21,671 nt of DNA, taken from JAZNUH01 sp045592225 (GTDB lineage Bacteria > Bacillota > Clostridia > UMGS1883 > UMGS1540). Position 1 is the stretch's first letter; each line of letters opens with the position of its first letter. Where the stretch lies: positions 1 to 21,671 of the forward strand of contig JAZNUH010000067.1 in NCBI GenBank assembly GCA_045592225.1. The letters run 5' to 3'. Shown here one piece after another: positions 14,193 through 21,671 of this stretch. The position numbers and the translations under genes are program-made. The notes under the pieces are model-generated. The model did not search any database. It had not been told where the DNA came from and saw nothing but the letters and a program-made list of their open reading frames with translations.

Positions 14193-17100
14193 ATGTCAAA
14201 AAGAATTCTTTCAATTGTGGTTGTGTTATGTCTTATGATTAGTTGTACTCAGGTTGTTTTAGGTGCTGGCGGCGGAAAGGGTAATCTGATTATAAACGGT
14301 GACTTTGAAAAATTCGGTTCAAACGGAACCCCTGCAAACTGGACGCTGCACAGTGGCGCTGCTGAGGCGTTGACAGAAGGAGTACACGGTGGTAACAGTG
14401 CTCTTATTATGTCACATACCGAAAATATGTATCTTTCTCAGCAACTGCGTATTGTTGCAGGAGAGTTTTATGAGATTTCCTTCTGGGCGCGCCTTGGAGA
14501 GAATAACAATAACGGCAATGTGCGTGCGGCAATCAAGTGGGAGGGCTATAATACAGCCGGTGAAAACAGCTTTAATAATGTTGGGGAATTTGAAATTACC
14601 TATGCATGGGCAAAGTATGAATTCACATGTTCTTCGCCTGCGGATGCAAGCTATGTAAATTTTTTGCTTCGTCTTTATCACGGCGGCGAAATATATATCG
14701 ATGACTTAAAGTGCGAAGGAAGAATGCCCGAGAACTTTAGCTCGGACGGTATGTATGTAATAAAAAAGGATGCCAAGTCAATTCCTGCAGACTATGTGCG
14801 AGAGAGTATTGACGGCAAGGAATATTTTGAAAACCCCGGCTTTGAAAAGGGAGATACAAAGGCTGAGGGATGGAATGCTGTAGGTGGAAAATGGGGAGAG
14901 GATGAAGCGGCGTCATATATTACGGATGCATCACACAGCGGTAATGCCTGTGTGAGAATACACACAACCTCGGGTGGAAATCCGTGGGTAAGCCAGCACA
15001 TCAAGGACCTGATGCCCGGTGCAACATATCAGCTTACCGGATGGTACAATGCCGATGTTACTTCTGCAAGCATTCTTTGCAAAATGGAGTTTTACAGCAG
15101 TAATGTAATGAGTGTGGAATCATCAATAAATTCCAGTACTACTCTCTACTACGGCACTACAAATGGCGATTGGAGGCAGTTGATTACAGAATTTATAATG
15201 CCTGAAAACGGACAGTCGGTTGTAATTTATCCCCGTCTTATGGCACCGAGCGGTACAGTTTATTTTGACGATATGTCATTGGTACTGGTTGAGGCACCGC
15301 CCATTTCCGAGCTTAAAACAGATGATGTATTCTATTATACCGGCACGAAAACAGGCTATGCAACCCTTACTCTGCGTGAAGAGGCAGCCGAAAATATGAA
15401 TGTGGTGTTTACGCTGGCAGATGAAAAGGGCGCTACAGTTAAAACAGAAACAGCAGCTTTTTCACAGAACAAATTTGCAAACTTCAGATTTGAGCCCGAC
15501 AGTTTTGTAAAACAGGCTGAATACACACTTACTGCCGAAATTAAAAATGAAGCGGGTGAAACACTGGAAACACAGAGCCAGTATGTGTATCGCTATGACA
15601 GACCTACTGCAATTGGTGAGGATGGAATCTACTATGCGGATGGCAAGCCCTTTTATCCCACAATTATATATCATGCGGGTGCGGCATATAAAGAACTTGC
15701 AAAAATTGGTGTTAATGTAATACAGGGCTCCAATTATTCGCCTGATGAATATATTACGGTTCTGGACGAGGCGAATAAATACGGTATGAAGATTCTTATA
15801 ACTCTCTACCCGGGTATGAAGCCTGCGGGAAGTGATGTTAACCGTGAGCGAACAATCGAAATTGTAAACAAGGTAAAGGACCACCCTGCAGTATTTGCAT
15901 ATGCAATACAGGATGAACCCTGGGCACATAACCCCGACTGTGGCGACGATCTTCGCAAATCATACAAGCTTATTCGTGACATCGACCCGGTACACCCTGT
16001 TTATCTTTGCGAGTGCTTTGAAAACAAATTTGAAGAATCGGGAAAATACGTGGACACACTTTGTATCGACCCATATCCCTTTAATGCGGGACACGTTGGA
16101 ACAAGGGTGGCTGACTATGTGGCGCTTGCGCAAAAGGCGGTTGATTACAAAAAGCCCATTTATGTTTTAAGCTCGGTGCTTACTTTCAGCGGATTCCGTC
16201 CCGAAGGATATGAAATTCGCACACAGTTCTATCAGACATTGTTTGAAGGCGGAGTATGGGGTATGTATCCATACAATCCCGACGATGCAAAAATAGATAA
16301 GTTATTGCCCGACTCTATTTTCTGGGAGCATCTTTTATCCTTCTATGAAAAAGAAGCTAAGCTTTTTGAGGAGTACTTCTACCTGAAAATGTATCCCACC
16401 TTCAATAAAGGTGCGGTTGATACTGCACGTTACGAAAGCTTTGTAAAAGACGGCAAGTTATATATGGCAGTATACAATACAACACGAGAACCTGTTGATG
16501 TGACAATTCCCCTTGTTTCACAAAACGGAAAGGTGACCGCTAAGGTAACAAGTATTTCTGTCGTAAATGGCGCTGACAAGCTCAATGCAAAGGCGAGCGC
16601 AGAGGGAATAGATGTATCTCTCAGCGCAACACAAGCCGTGCTTTATTGCATTACCCTTTCGGGCGGCATTGACACAAAAGCACTTGAAGAAACCCGCTTT
16701 AACGATATTGAGGCATACGGCTGGGCAAAGGATGCTATTTATACTCTTGAGAAAAAAGACATTGCAAACGGTGAGGACACATTTGCTCCCGGTGAGGCAA
16801 TTACCCGTGGGGATTTTGCAATGTTTCTTATAAAATCACTTGGTCTTAGCATGGCAAGTGGTGAAAACTTTGCAGATGTTGAGCAAATTGCAGAATATGC
16901 AGAAAGCATTGATGTCGGACGTACAATGGGTATTTTAAACGGTGTTGGTGACAACAAGTACTTACCTGAAATGCAAATTTCCAGACAGGACCTTATGACA
17001 ATTATTGCCCGCGGACTCGGACTTTCAGGAAATGCAGACCTTTCCGGCTACAGTGACAGTGATATGATTGCTGACTACGCACGTGAAAGTATTTCAGCAA

Positions 17101-17210
17101 TGGTTGCAGCCGGACTCATTACCGGTAATGCAGACGGCACCTTAAATCCTTTGGGCAATGCCACCAGAGCAGAAGCGGCAGTTATTATGCAAAGAATTAT
17201 GTCAAGGTAA
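14193..17210 (+). CDS. SLH-anchored surface protein: CBM modules plus TIM-barrel glycosidase-like domain
   Basis: A 1005-residue precursor. A signal peptide (about 1-24, V-L-G before A) precedes two CBM_4_9-like modules (about 31-174 and 210-366) and a beta-sandwich (about 370-470). A (beta/alpha)8-type domain (about 475-735) opens with D-G-I-Y-Y-A-D-G-K-P-F-Y-P and carries Q-D-E-P-W (573-577), where E575 is the likely acid/base. A small beta domain (about 738-825) leads to three SLH repeats (about 835-888, 892-945 and 950-1003) with T-R-G-D, S-R-Q-D and T-R-A-E marks. SLH repeats tether proteins to secondary cell-wall polymer. The barrel resembles clan GH-A glycosidases, but I cannot name the family, and no second catalytic Glu is obvious. 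The start has GGAGGAGC just upstream. A lipobox at C18 is weak, and SLH anchoring makes lipidation unlikely. Probably co-transcribed with its neighbours. Confidence 0.85.
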   Translation: MSKRILSIVVVLCLMISCTQVVLGAGGGKGNLIINGDFEKFGSNGTPANWTLHSGAAEALTEGVHGGNSALIMSHTENMYLSQQLRIVAGEFYEISFWARLGENNNNGNVRAAIKWEGYNTAGENSFNNVGEFEITYAWAKYEFTCSSPADASYVNFLLRLYHGGEIYIDDLKCEGRMPENFSSDGMYVIKKDAKSIPADYVRESIDGKEYFENPGFEKGDTKAEGWNAVGGKWGEDEAASYITDASHSGNACVRIHTTSGGNPWVSQHIKDLMPGATYQLTGWYNADVTSASILCKMEFYSSNVMSVESSINSSTTLYYGTTNGDWRQLITEFIMPENGQSVVIYPRLMAPSGTVYFDDMSLVLVEAPPISELKTDDVFYYTGTKTGYATLTLREEAAENMNVVFTLADEKGATVKTETAAFSQNKFANFRFEPDSFVKQAEYTLTAEIKNEAGETLETQSQYVYRYDRPTAIGEDGIYYADGKPFYPTIIYHAGAAYKELAKIGVNVIQGSNYSPDEYITVLDEANKYGMKILITLYPGMKPAGSDVNRERTIEIVNKVKDHPAVFAYAIQDEPWAHNPDCGDDLRKSYKLIRDIDPVHPVYLCECFENKFEESGKYVDTLCIDPYPFNAGHVGTRVADYVALAQKAVDYKKPIYVLSSVLTFSGFRPEGYEIRTQFYQTLFEGGVWGMYPYNPDDAKIDKLLPDSIFWEHLLSFYEKEAKLFEEYFYLKMYPTFNKGAVDTARYESFVKDGKLYMAVYNTTREPVDVTIPLVSQNGKVTAKVTSISVVNGADKLNAKASAEGIDVSLSATQAVLYCITLSGGIDTKALEETRFNDIEAYGWAKDAIYTLEKKDIANGEDTFAPGEAITRGDFAMFLIKSLGLSMASGENFADVEQIAEYAESIDVGRTMGILNGVGDNKYLPEMQISRQDLMTIIARGLGLSGNADLSGYSDSDMIADYARESISAMVAAGLITGNADGTLNPLGNATRAEAAVIMQRIMSR

Positions 17211-17215
17211 ATATG

Positions 17216-17249
17216 TAGCCCCAGCAACTCTTGCGGGTTGCCGGGGCTA
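17216..17249 (+). other. Strong intergenic stem-loop before the rhamnosidase gene
   Basis: TAGCCCC (17216-17222) and GCAAC (17224-17228) pair with GTTGC (17237-17241) and GGGGCTA (17243-17249), giving 12 pairs with one A/C mismatch and an 8-nt loop. It begins 6 nt after the preceding stop and lacks a T-run. It probably protects the upstream mRNA 3' end or attenuates read-through. Confidence 0.65.
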
Positions 17250-17272
17250 TACGGTGAAACGGAGATTAGTAT

Positions 17273-19987
17273 ATGACAAAAAACAGTTATAGACCACTTC
17301 CTTTTTGGTCATGGAATGAAAAGCTCTGTAAAGACGAAACCGCGCGTCAGGCACAGCTTATGGCAGAGTCGGGCCACGGCGGATATTTTATGCACGCCCG
17401 CGGCGGATTGGAAACAGAATATATGGGCGAAGAGTGGATGGAGAATATCGACGTAGGTGTTGAATGTGCGGAAAGGCTTGGGCTGGAAGCATGGGCGTAT
17501 GATGAAAACGGATGGCCAAGCGGCACGGCAAACGGTGAAGTGTGCAAACTGGGGGAGGAATATTGCCAGAAATACCTGTGTATCGAGGTAGGGGAAGGCA
17601 ACACGCCCCATACCCTTATCAATCAGGATGGGTTTCACATTTATTATAAGGTAAATCCCAATTATGTTGATACCTTAAATCCAAAAGCAACGCAAAAATT
17701 TGTTGAACTGATTTATGAAAAATACTATGAGAGATTTGGGAACAGGCTGAAAGGTTTATTTACTGATGAGCCCCAGGTTAAGCGCGGTGGTGTTCCGTGG
17801 AGCATAGAACTGCCTGTGGCATACAACAGAGAATATGGCGAAGAGCTTTTGCCGCTGTTGCCATCTCTTTTCAAGCCGATAGGCGACTATAAAAAAATAC
17901 GTTTTCGATTCTGGAAGCTTGTGACAGACCTTTTTTCTCAAAACTATACTAAGGTTTTGTATGACTGGTGTGAAGAACATAAAATGCAACTGACAGGGCA
18001 TTTGGAGTATGAAGAAGGCTACCAGTACATTCCGGCAAGCGGCGCAATTATGCCCAGCTACGAATATATGCACATGCCCGGCATTGATTGTCTTGGCAGA
18101 GGTATGGTTAAACACGTGACCGCATTACAGGTTGCCTCGGTGGCACATCAGCTTGGAAAAAAGCAGATAATTTCAGAAAGCTACGGATGTGCAGGACATA
18201 ATGTAGGACTTGCGCATATGAAGGGGATGTTCCACAGTCAGGCAGTGCGAGGTGTTACACGTCTTTGTCAGCATCTTGCCGGATATTCTATCAGAGGACT
18301 CAGAAAACGTGATCATCCTCCGGCTCTTTTCTATCAGCAGCCATGGTGGGAGGATTATAAAATTTTTAATGATTATGTTACCGCAGTCGGTGAAATTTTA
18401 GGAGAGGGTGAAGTTCGTTATGATACCCTCCTGATAAATCCAACCGCTGAAGCATGGACACTTTATGACGGTACGTTGGATTATGACGGCAATTTGAATC
18501 CAAGGCTGCAAGACCACCAGAAAATGTATTGGGATTCGGTAAAAATGCTGGAAGAAAAACACATTCTGTTTCATATTGGAGACGAAACAATACTGCAAAA
18601 ATACGGCCGTGTTGAGGGTGATACCCTTGTTGTGGGTACTCAGCGATATAAAAACATTCTTGTTATAAGTAACGGTATGCTTTTTGACAGCACACGCGCA
18701 CTGTTATCAGAATTTACAAAAAACGGCGGAAAAGTGTGTAAGCCTTGCGACATGCCGGCAGACCCTATTTTACACCGCCCGGAAATTATACATACAGTAC
18801 GCCACTATGCTGAAAAGACTGTTTACTTTTTTGCAAATATTTCAAGTGGAGAAATCACAGAGAAAATCGGGATTTGCGGTGTTAGATTTGACCCTGTAAC
18901 AGGAGAACGTTATGCTTTTGACGGCAGTTATACTTTTGCACCGTATGAGGGTGTTTTTGTAGAGATGGGTATGCCTGACCTGCGGACTGTACCGGAAGAG
19001 AAACTGAAAACTCTCCCGCTTTCAGGAGAGTGGAAGGTTAAAAATCACACTCCCAATATCTACACACTTGATATGTGTGACGTGTATTTTGACGATGTAT
19101 TGGTAGAAGAAAACACATATGTGATGAATGTGCAGCAATGGGCAATTGACAGACAAAAACCCGTGAAGATTACTCTTTTATACCTTTTTGAAGCTGAACA
19201 TATACCAACAGAGCTTTACATGCTTTGCGAAACTCCGCAAAACTATGTAATCACCGTAAACGGAGAAACCTTTACAGGTGACAGTGACGGGTGGTATATT
19301 GACACATCCTTTAAAAAACTAAGTATTCAGCCATACATCAAAAAAGGTAATAATGTAGTTAAACTTGAAATGCTGTTTAAGCAAAGCGAGGAAACATACA
19401 AAAATGCCATAGCATCATACACAAGCGCTGAAATTCGCAACAAGCTTACCTATGAAATGGAGGTTGAGCCGGTTTATCTGGCAGGTGATTTCTCGCTTCG
19501 TACAGACGGAAAGTTTGAAAAGGTTAATAATGAAATCGGTGCATACAACGGTGGATTTGTGATAGATAAACCCACAAGCGAAGTGGAACTTTCTCATTTT
19601 GAGAGACAGGGTTTTCCTTTCTTTGCCGGTACAGTTACCGTAGAAAAAACCTTTACACTTGATGAAACCGACTATATGGTGGATTTTGATAAAATCGGAT
19701 TTGATGTGGTTGAAATTATTGTTAACGGCGAAAGCGTTCATACATTCTTATGGGCACCGTACAAGAAGGATTTGTCGACCTATCTCAAAAAGGGAGAAAA
19801 TACGATATCCTTACGGCTGACAGATAATCTGCACAATATGTTAGGCCCCCATCATTGCCGAGAGTACATAAACTGGGGAGTTTCGCCCGGCGGATTTTAT
19901 AAAGAAAGCTGCATATGGAACAAAAATTATGAGCGTCCCTGGCGAACCGAGTATTGCTTCGCCGAGAGAAGTATTATTGTAAAATAA
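17273..19987 (+). CDS. GH106-type alpha-L-rhamnosidase (cytoplasmic)
   Basis: A 904-residue protein with no signal peptide, so it likely acts on imported oligosaccharides. It opens with P-F-W-S-W-N-E (10-16), typical of the GH106-like family, and an N-terminal catalytic barrel follows. Acidic candidates sit in T-D-E-P-Q (E166) and S-E-S-Y-G (E302); the D-E-N-G-W-P-S-G segment (78-85) is also characteristic. The middle (about 380-500) looks like an alpha/beta domain, and the C-terminal third is beta-rich with a jelly-roll ending in W-A-P-Y-K-K-D-L-S-T-Y-L-K-K-G-E-N. GH106 enzymes remove alpha-L-rhamnose from pectic or glycoside chains by inversion. The L-rhamnose isomerase gene downstream supports this role. 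The ATG at 17273 follows GGAG (17260-17263) at 9 nt, a weaker site than those of its neighbours. Exact substrate is inferred. Confidence 0.82.
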   Translation: MTKNSYRPLPFWSWNEKLCKDETARQAQLMAESGHGGYFMHARGGLETEYMGEEWMENIDVGVECAERLGLEAWAYDENGWPSGTANGEVCKLGEEYCQKYLCIEVGEGNTPHTLINQDGFHIYYKVNPNYVDTLNPKATQKFVELIYEKYYERFGNRLKGLFTDEPQVKRGGVPWSIELPVAYNREYGEELLPLLPSLFKPIGDYKKIRFRFWKLVTDLFSQNYTKVLYDWCEEHKMQLTGHLEYEEGYQYIPASGAIMPSYEYMHMPGIDCLGRGMVKHVTALQVASVAHQLGKKQIISESYGCAGHNVGLAHMKGMFHSQAVRGVTRLCQHLAGYSIRGLRKRDHPPALFYQQPWWEDYKIFNDYVTAVGEILGEGEVRYDTLLINPTAEAWTLYDGTLDYDGNLNPRLQDHQKMYWDSVKMLEEKHILFHIGDETILQKYGRVEGDTLVVGTQRYKNILVISNGMLFDSTRALLSEFTKNGGKVCKPCDMPADPILHRPEIIHTVRHYAEKTVYFFANISSGEITEKIGICGVRFDPVTGERYAFDGSYTFAPYEGVFVEMGMPDLRTVPEEKLKTLPLSGEWKVKNHTPNIYTLDMCDVYFDDVLVEENTYVMNVQQWAIDRQKPVKITLLYLFEAEHIPTELYMLCETPQNYVITVNGETFTGDSDGWYIDTSFKKLSIQPYIKKGNNVVKLEMLFKQSEETYKNAIASYTSAEIRNKLTYEMEVEPVYLAGDFSLRTDGKFEKVNNEIGAYNGGFVIDKPTSEVELSHFERQGFPFFAGTVTVEKTFTLDETDYMVDFDKIGFDVVEIIVNGESVHTFLWAPYKKDLSTYLKKGENTISLRLTDNLHNMLGPHHCREYINWGVSPGGFYKESCIWNKNYERPWRTEYCFAERSIIVK

Positions 19988-19997
19988 AAAATAAGTG

Positions 19998-20188
19998 CGT
20001 GGCAGTAGATATCCGAGCCCGCCTGAAATGGTGGATTTTGACGTTTTGTTGGCTTGTTGTCACATGTGACGACGGCTTTCTGTGCCCTCCATAAGAAAAT
20101 CAACGCAAAATTCTATTATTTCAGGTGTAAAACTATAACCATTTTGTTTGATACAGTGCAAAAAGAGGTTCGGATATCTGCTGCCACG
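19998..20188. repeat. 191-bp inverted-repeat-bounded element (possible MITE-like insertion)
   Basis: The left arm 19998-20019 (CGTGGCAGTAGATATCCGA...) and right arm 20167-20188 are reverse complements over 22 nt with two mismatches. The 147-nt interior contains a 12-bp palindrome, GTCACATGTGAC (20059-20070), and an inner inverted pair, CCTGAAAT (20022-20029) with ATTTCAGG (20118-20125). A 9-bp direct repeat, ACGACGGCT, occurs at 20069-20077 and 20186-20194. A minus-strand frame stays open from beyond the right arm to 20060 but has no own start inside the element. No flanking target duplication is obvious. It could be a non-autonomous mobile element, a decayed insertion sequence, or a structured mRNA region. 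It fills nearly all of the 232-nt gap between the rhamnosidase and isomerase genes. Confidence 0.6.
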
Positions 20189-20219
20189 ACGGCTATAACC
20201 GAAAGTGAGGGGAAAGCAT

Positions 20220-21428
20220 ATGTTTGAAATAAAATATTTGGCACAGGTAGAAGAATATTGTAAAAGACACGAATTATCTATAGAGGAAATAAAGGAACGC
20301 ATTAAAAATTTTGAAATTGTGCAGGCATCATGGTGTTTTGCTAACTCAGGTACCCGCTTTCACACCTTTCCCACCAAAGGGGCGGCAAGAAATATTTTTG
20401 AAATTTTAGAGGATGCCGCAATGGTACAGGAAATATGCGGCGTATGCCCGCGCATGGGAATGGAAACACAGGTGGAAGATCTGGATGCGGGAATGGAAAA
20501 AGCTGCAGAATATGCAAAGCAGGTAGGAATAGGCTTTGCATCATTAGAGCCTAATGTAACCTGCCGTTATGAATATCGTTTTGGTAGTCTGGCAGCAAGA
20601 GAGGCTTCTGTTCGTCAGCAGGCAATTGACTGGTATGGCAGAAACATCGAACTGGCAAGACAGCTTGGAGCAAAGGTAATTGTTAACTGGATGGGAGACG
20701 GAACCAACTATCCCGGAGAAGACAGCTTCCGCGACCGTAAGCACGTACTTTTGGAAAGCTATCAGGAAATATACAAAAAGCTGGATGATGATATGCGCTT
20801 CTGTTTGGAATACAAGCCTTTTGAACCGCGTTTCTACCACACAGATGACTGTGATTGGGGTACGGCCAATATGTATTGCAGTAAGCTTGGAGAAAAGGCG
20901 CAGATAATTGTGGATACAGGTCACCATCTGCAGGGTGCAAACATTGAACAGATTGTTTCTATACTGCTGGATGAAAAGCGTATGGGAGGTTTCCATTTTA
21001 ACAGCAAGAAATATGCTGACGATGACCTTTTGGTTGCAGCTATCAATCCTTATGAATTATACCTCATTATGAACGAGATAGTTGATGCACAAAATGATCC
21101 AAGAATACAGAAGAGTGCCGATGAGATTATGTTTATGATTGACCAGAATCATTATATGGAAGACAAGATGCTCTCGTGCATAAAGTCGGTCATCAACATT
21201 CAAACAGCCTATACAAAAGCACTTTTAATTGACCGCAAGGCACTTTTGGACACACGTAAGGCACATGATGTTGCACGTGCAGAGTCGCTGATGATGGATG
21301 CATTCCAGCTGGATGTAAGACCCCTGATTGCACAGGTGCGTGAGGAGATGGGATTGAACCCCGATCCCTTTAAAGCCTATGCTGAGACAGGATATGATAA
21401 GAAAATTGCTGATGCACGCGGAATGTGA
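20220..21428 (+). CDS. rhaI: L-rhamnose isomerase, RhaI type
   Basis: A 402-residue TIM-barrel isomerase converting L-rhamnose to L-rhamnulose. It is the RhaI (Pseudomonas stutzeri-like) form, not the E. coli RhaA form. The N-terminal A-N-S-G-T-R-F motif (41-47) and all the metal/catalytic residues are recognisable: E197, D232, H235, H259, D267 and D269. These match the reported P. stutzeri residues E219, D254, H257, H281, D289 and D291 with a constant offset of 22. D308 is the likely counterpart of D327, allowing for a 3-residue gap. The ATG at 20220 follows GAGGGG (20207-20212); the in-frame GTG at 20205 overlaps that site. Its partner is the upstream GH106 enzyme. Rhamnulokinase and aldolase genes are not in the window. 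RhaI enzymes also act on other aldoses, so substrate breadth is open. Confidence 0.9.
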   Translation: MFEIKYLAQVEEYCKRHELSIEEIKERIKNFEIVQASWCFANSGTRFHTFPTKGAARNIFEILEDAAMVQEICGVCPRMGMETQVEDLDAGMEKAAEYAKQVGIGFASLEPNVTCRYEYRFGSLAAREASVRQQAIDWYGRNIELARQLGAKVIVNWMGDGTNYPGEDSFRDRKHVLLESYQEIYKKLDDDMRFCLEYKPFEPRFYHTDDCDWGTANMYCSKLGEKAQIIVDTGHHLQGANIEQIVSILLDEKRMGGFHFNSKKYADDDLLVAAINPYELYLIMNEIVDAQNDPRIQKSADEIMFMIDQNHYMEDKMLSCIKSVINIQTAYTKALLIDRKALLDTRKAHDVARAESLMMDAFQLDVRPLIAQVREEMGLNPDPFKAYAETGYDKKIADARGM

Positions 21429-21443
21429 GGTTAATCTGTATTA

Positions 21444-21480
21444 AAAAAGGACTGTAAAAACGATTTGTACAGTCCTTTTT
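21444..21480 (+). terminator. Rho-independent terminator between convergent genes
   Basis: AAAAAGGACTGTA (21444-21456) pairs perfectly with TACAGTCCTTTTT (21468-21480) around an 11-nt loop. T-rich on the right and A-rich on the left, it can terminate both the isomerase transcript and the convergent minus-strand gene. Confidence 0.93.
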
Positions 21481-21489
21481 CTGTTTTAC

Positions 21490-21671
21490 TTAATTTGCAA
21501 GCTTTTCAATAATATTTCTCACAACATATACACCGCTGGCGGAAGCGTGGGAGAGGGAGTGGGTAATTCCGCTGCCGTCACCTATGATATATAATCCGTC
21601 ATGTTTGGTTTCCAGATTTTCGTTTACATCAACTTCCATATTATAGAACTTAACCTCAACACCGTAAAGCA
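21490..21671 (-). CDS. FAD-dependent dehydrogenase (COG2509-like), C-terminal fragment
   Basis: The minus strand stays open from the window edge to the TAA at 21490-21492, encoding the last 59 residues of a longer protein. The segment I-I-G-D-G-S-G-I-T-H-S-L-S-H-A-S-A-S-G-V resembles the C-terminal FAD-contact motif of NAD(P)/FAD-dependent oxidoreductases in the uncharacterised COG2509 group, where G-D-G-[AS]-G-x-[TS] is followed by an A-S-A-S-G-V helix. Physiological substrate is unknown for the family. The N-terminal dinucleotide-binding motif is outside the window, so the call rests on one motif. The gene converges on rhaI and shares the bidirectional terminator at 21444-21480. No functional link to the rhamnose genes is implied. 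Confidence 0.75.
   Translation of the reverse strand, partial: LYGVEVKFYNMEVDVNENLETKHDGLYIIGDGSGITHSLSHASASGVYVVRNIIEKLAN

Noticed and set aside
14235..14252. Lipoprotein signal (L-M-I-S-C) in the SLH-glycosidase precursor
   Set aside because: Met at -3 is a poor lipobox residue, the segment fits an ordinary signal peptide with a later V-L-G cleavage site, and the protein is already anchored by SLH repeats.
15462..15929. 155-codon minus-strand open frame opposite the SLH-glycosidase gene
   Set aside because: Antisense to a continuous multi-domain protein, with Cys/Ile/Arg-rich shadow composition and no start signal.
20060..20302. 80-codon minus-strand frame across the inverted-repeat element and the start of rhaI as a real gene
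   Set aside because: Its first codons are antisense to rhaI and have no ribosome binding site. Only the part inside the repeat element looks protein-like, so it is reported as a possible relic and not as a CDS.
1..21671. CRISPR arrays, tRNA or rRNA genes, intact transposase or phage genes
   Set aside because: I looked for regularly spaced repeats, cloverleaf-like segments, conserved rRNA stretches and integrase/transposase motifs and saw none.

Overview
The window looks like a low-to-moderate GC, Gram-positive anaerobe of the Clostridia. The evidence is strong AGGAGG-type ribosome binding sites, near-consensus SigA promoters, Rho-independent terminators, an oxygen-sensitive ThiH instead of ThiO in thiamine synthesis, and a secreted glycosidase that ends in S-layer homology (SLH) repeats. 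The SLH-anchored, multi-CBM surface proteins and the rhamnose genes would suit a pectin- or mucilage-degrading gut or rumen Clostridium (Monoglobus-like is a guess). No species can be fixed from sequence alone.

Layout. (1) 2-424: 3' end of an M23 peptidase-domain gene, then a terminator. (2) 665-2333, minus strand: a TPR protein and a DUF4037 putative nucleotidyltransferase, overlapping by 14 nt. (3) 2410-8373: an extended -10 promoter, TPP riboswitch and intrinsic terminator, followed by thiS-thiF-thiG-thiH-thiE-thiD-thiC. This set makes both halves of thiamine: the thiazole (ThiS/F/G/H) and the HMP pyrimidine (ThiC, ThiD). ThiE joins them. (4) 8388-9267: an AraC-family regulator with its own promoter and terminator. 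(5) 9330-21428: a saccharolytic cluster of three large exported proteins with repeated CBM_4_9-like modules. The first has binding modules only, the second carries a C-terminal metallo-beta-lactamase (MBL) fold, and the third carries a TIM-barrel glycosidase-like domain plus SLH repeats. They are followed by a leaderless GH106-type alpha-L-rhamnosidase and an RhaI-type L-rhamnose isomerase, then a terminator. (6) 21490-21671, minus strand: C-terminus of a COG2509-like FAD-dependent dehydrogenase.

How the parts may work together (inference). The exported proteins bind and process a rhamnose-containing polysaccharide at the cell surface. Imported oligosaccharides are cut in the cytoplasm by the GH106 enzyme, and the released L-rhamnose is isomerised to L-rhamnulose by RhaI. 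The AraC protein, placed just upstream, is the obvious candidate sensor.

The least ordinary items are the exported CBM-MBL fusion (11207-14101), the SLH-anchored barrel with only one clear catalytic carboxylate (14193-17210), and a 191-bp inverted-repeat-bounded element between the rhamnosidase and isomerase genes (19998-20188). No gene-free stretch exceeds about 300 bases. The two longest, 425-664 and 19988-20219, hold a terminator and the inverted-repeat element respectively.
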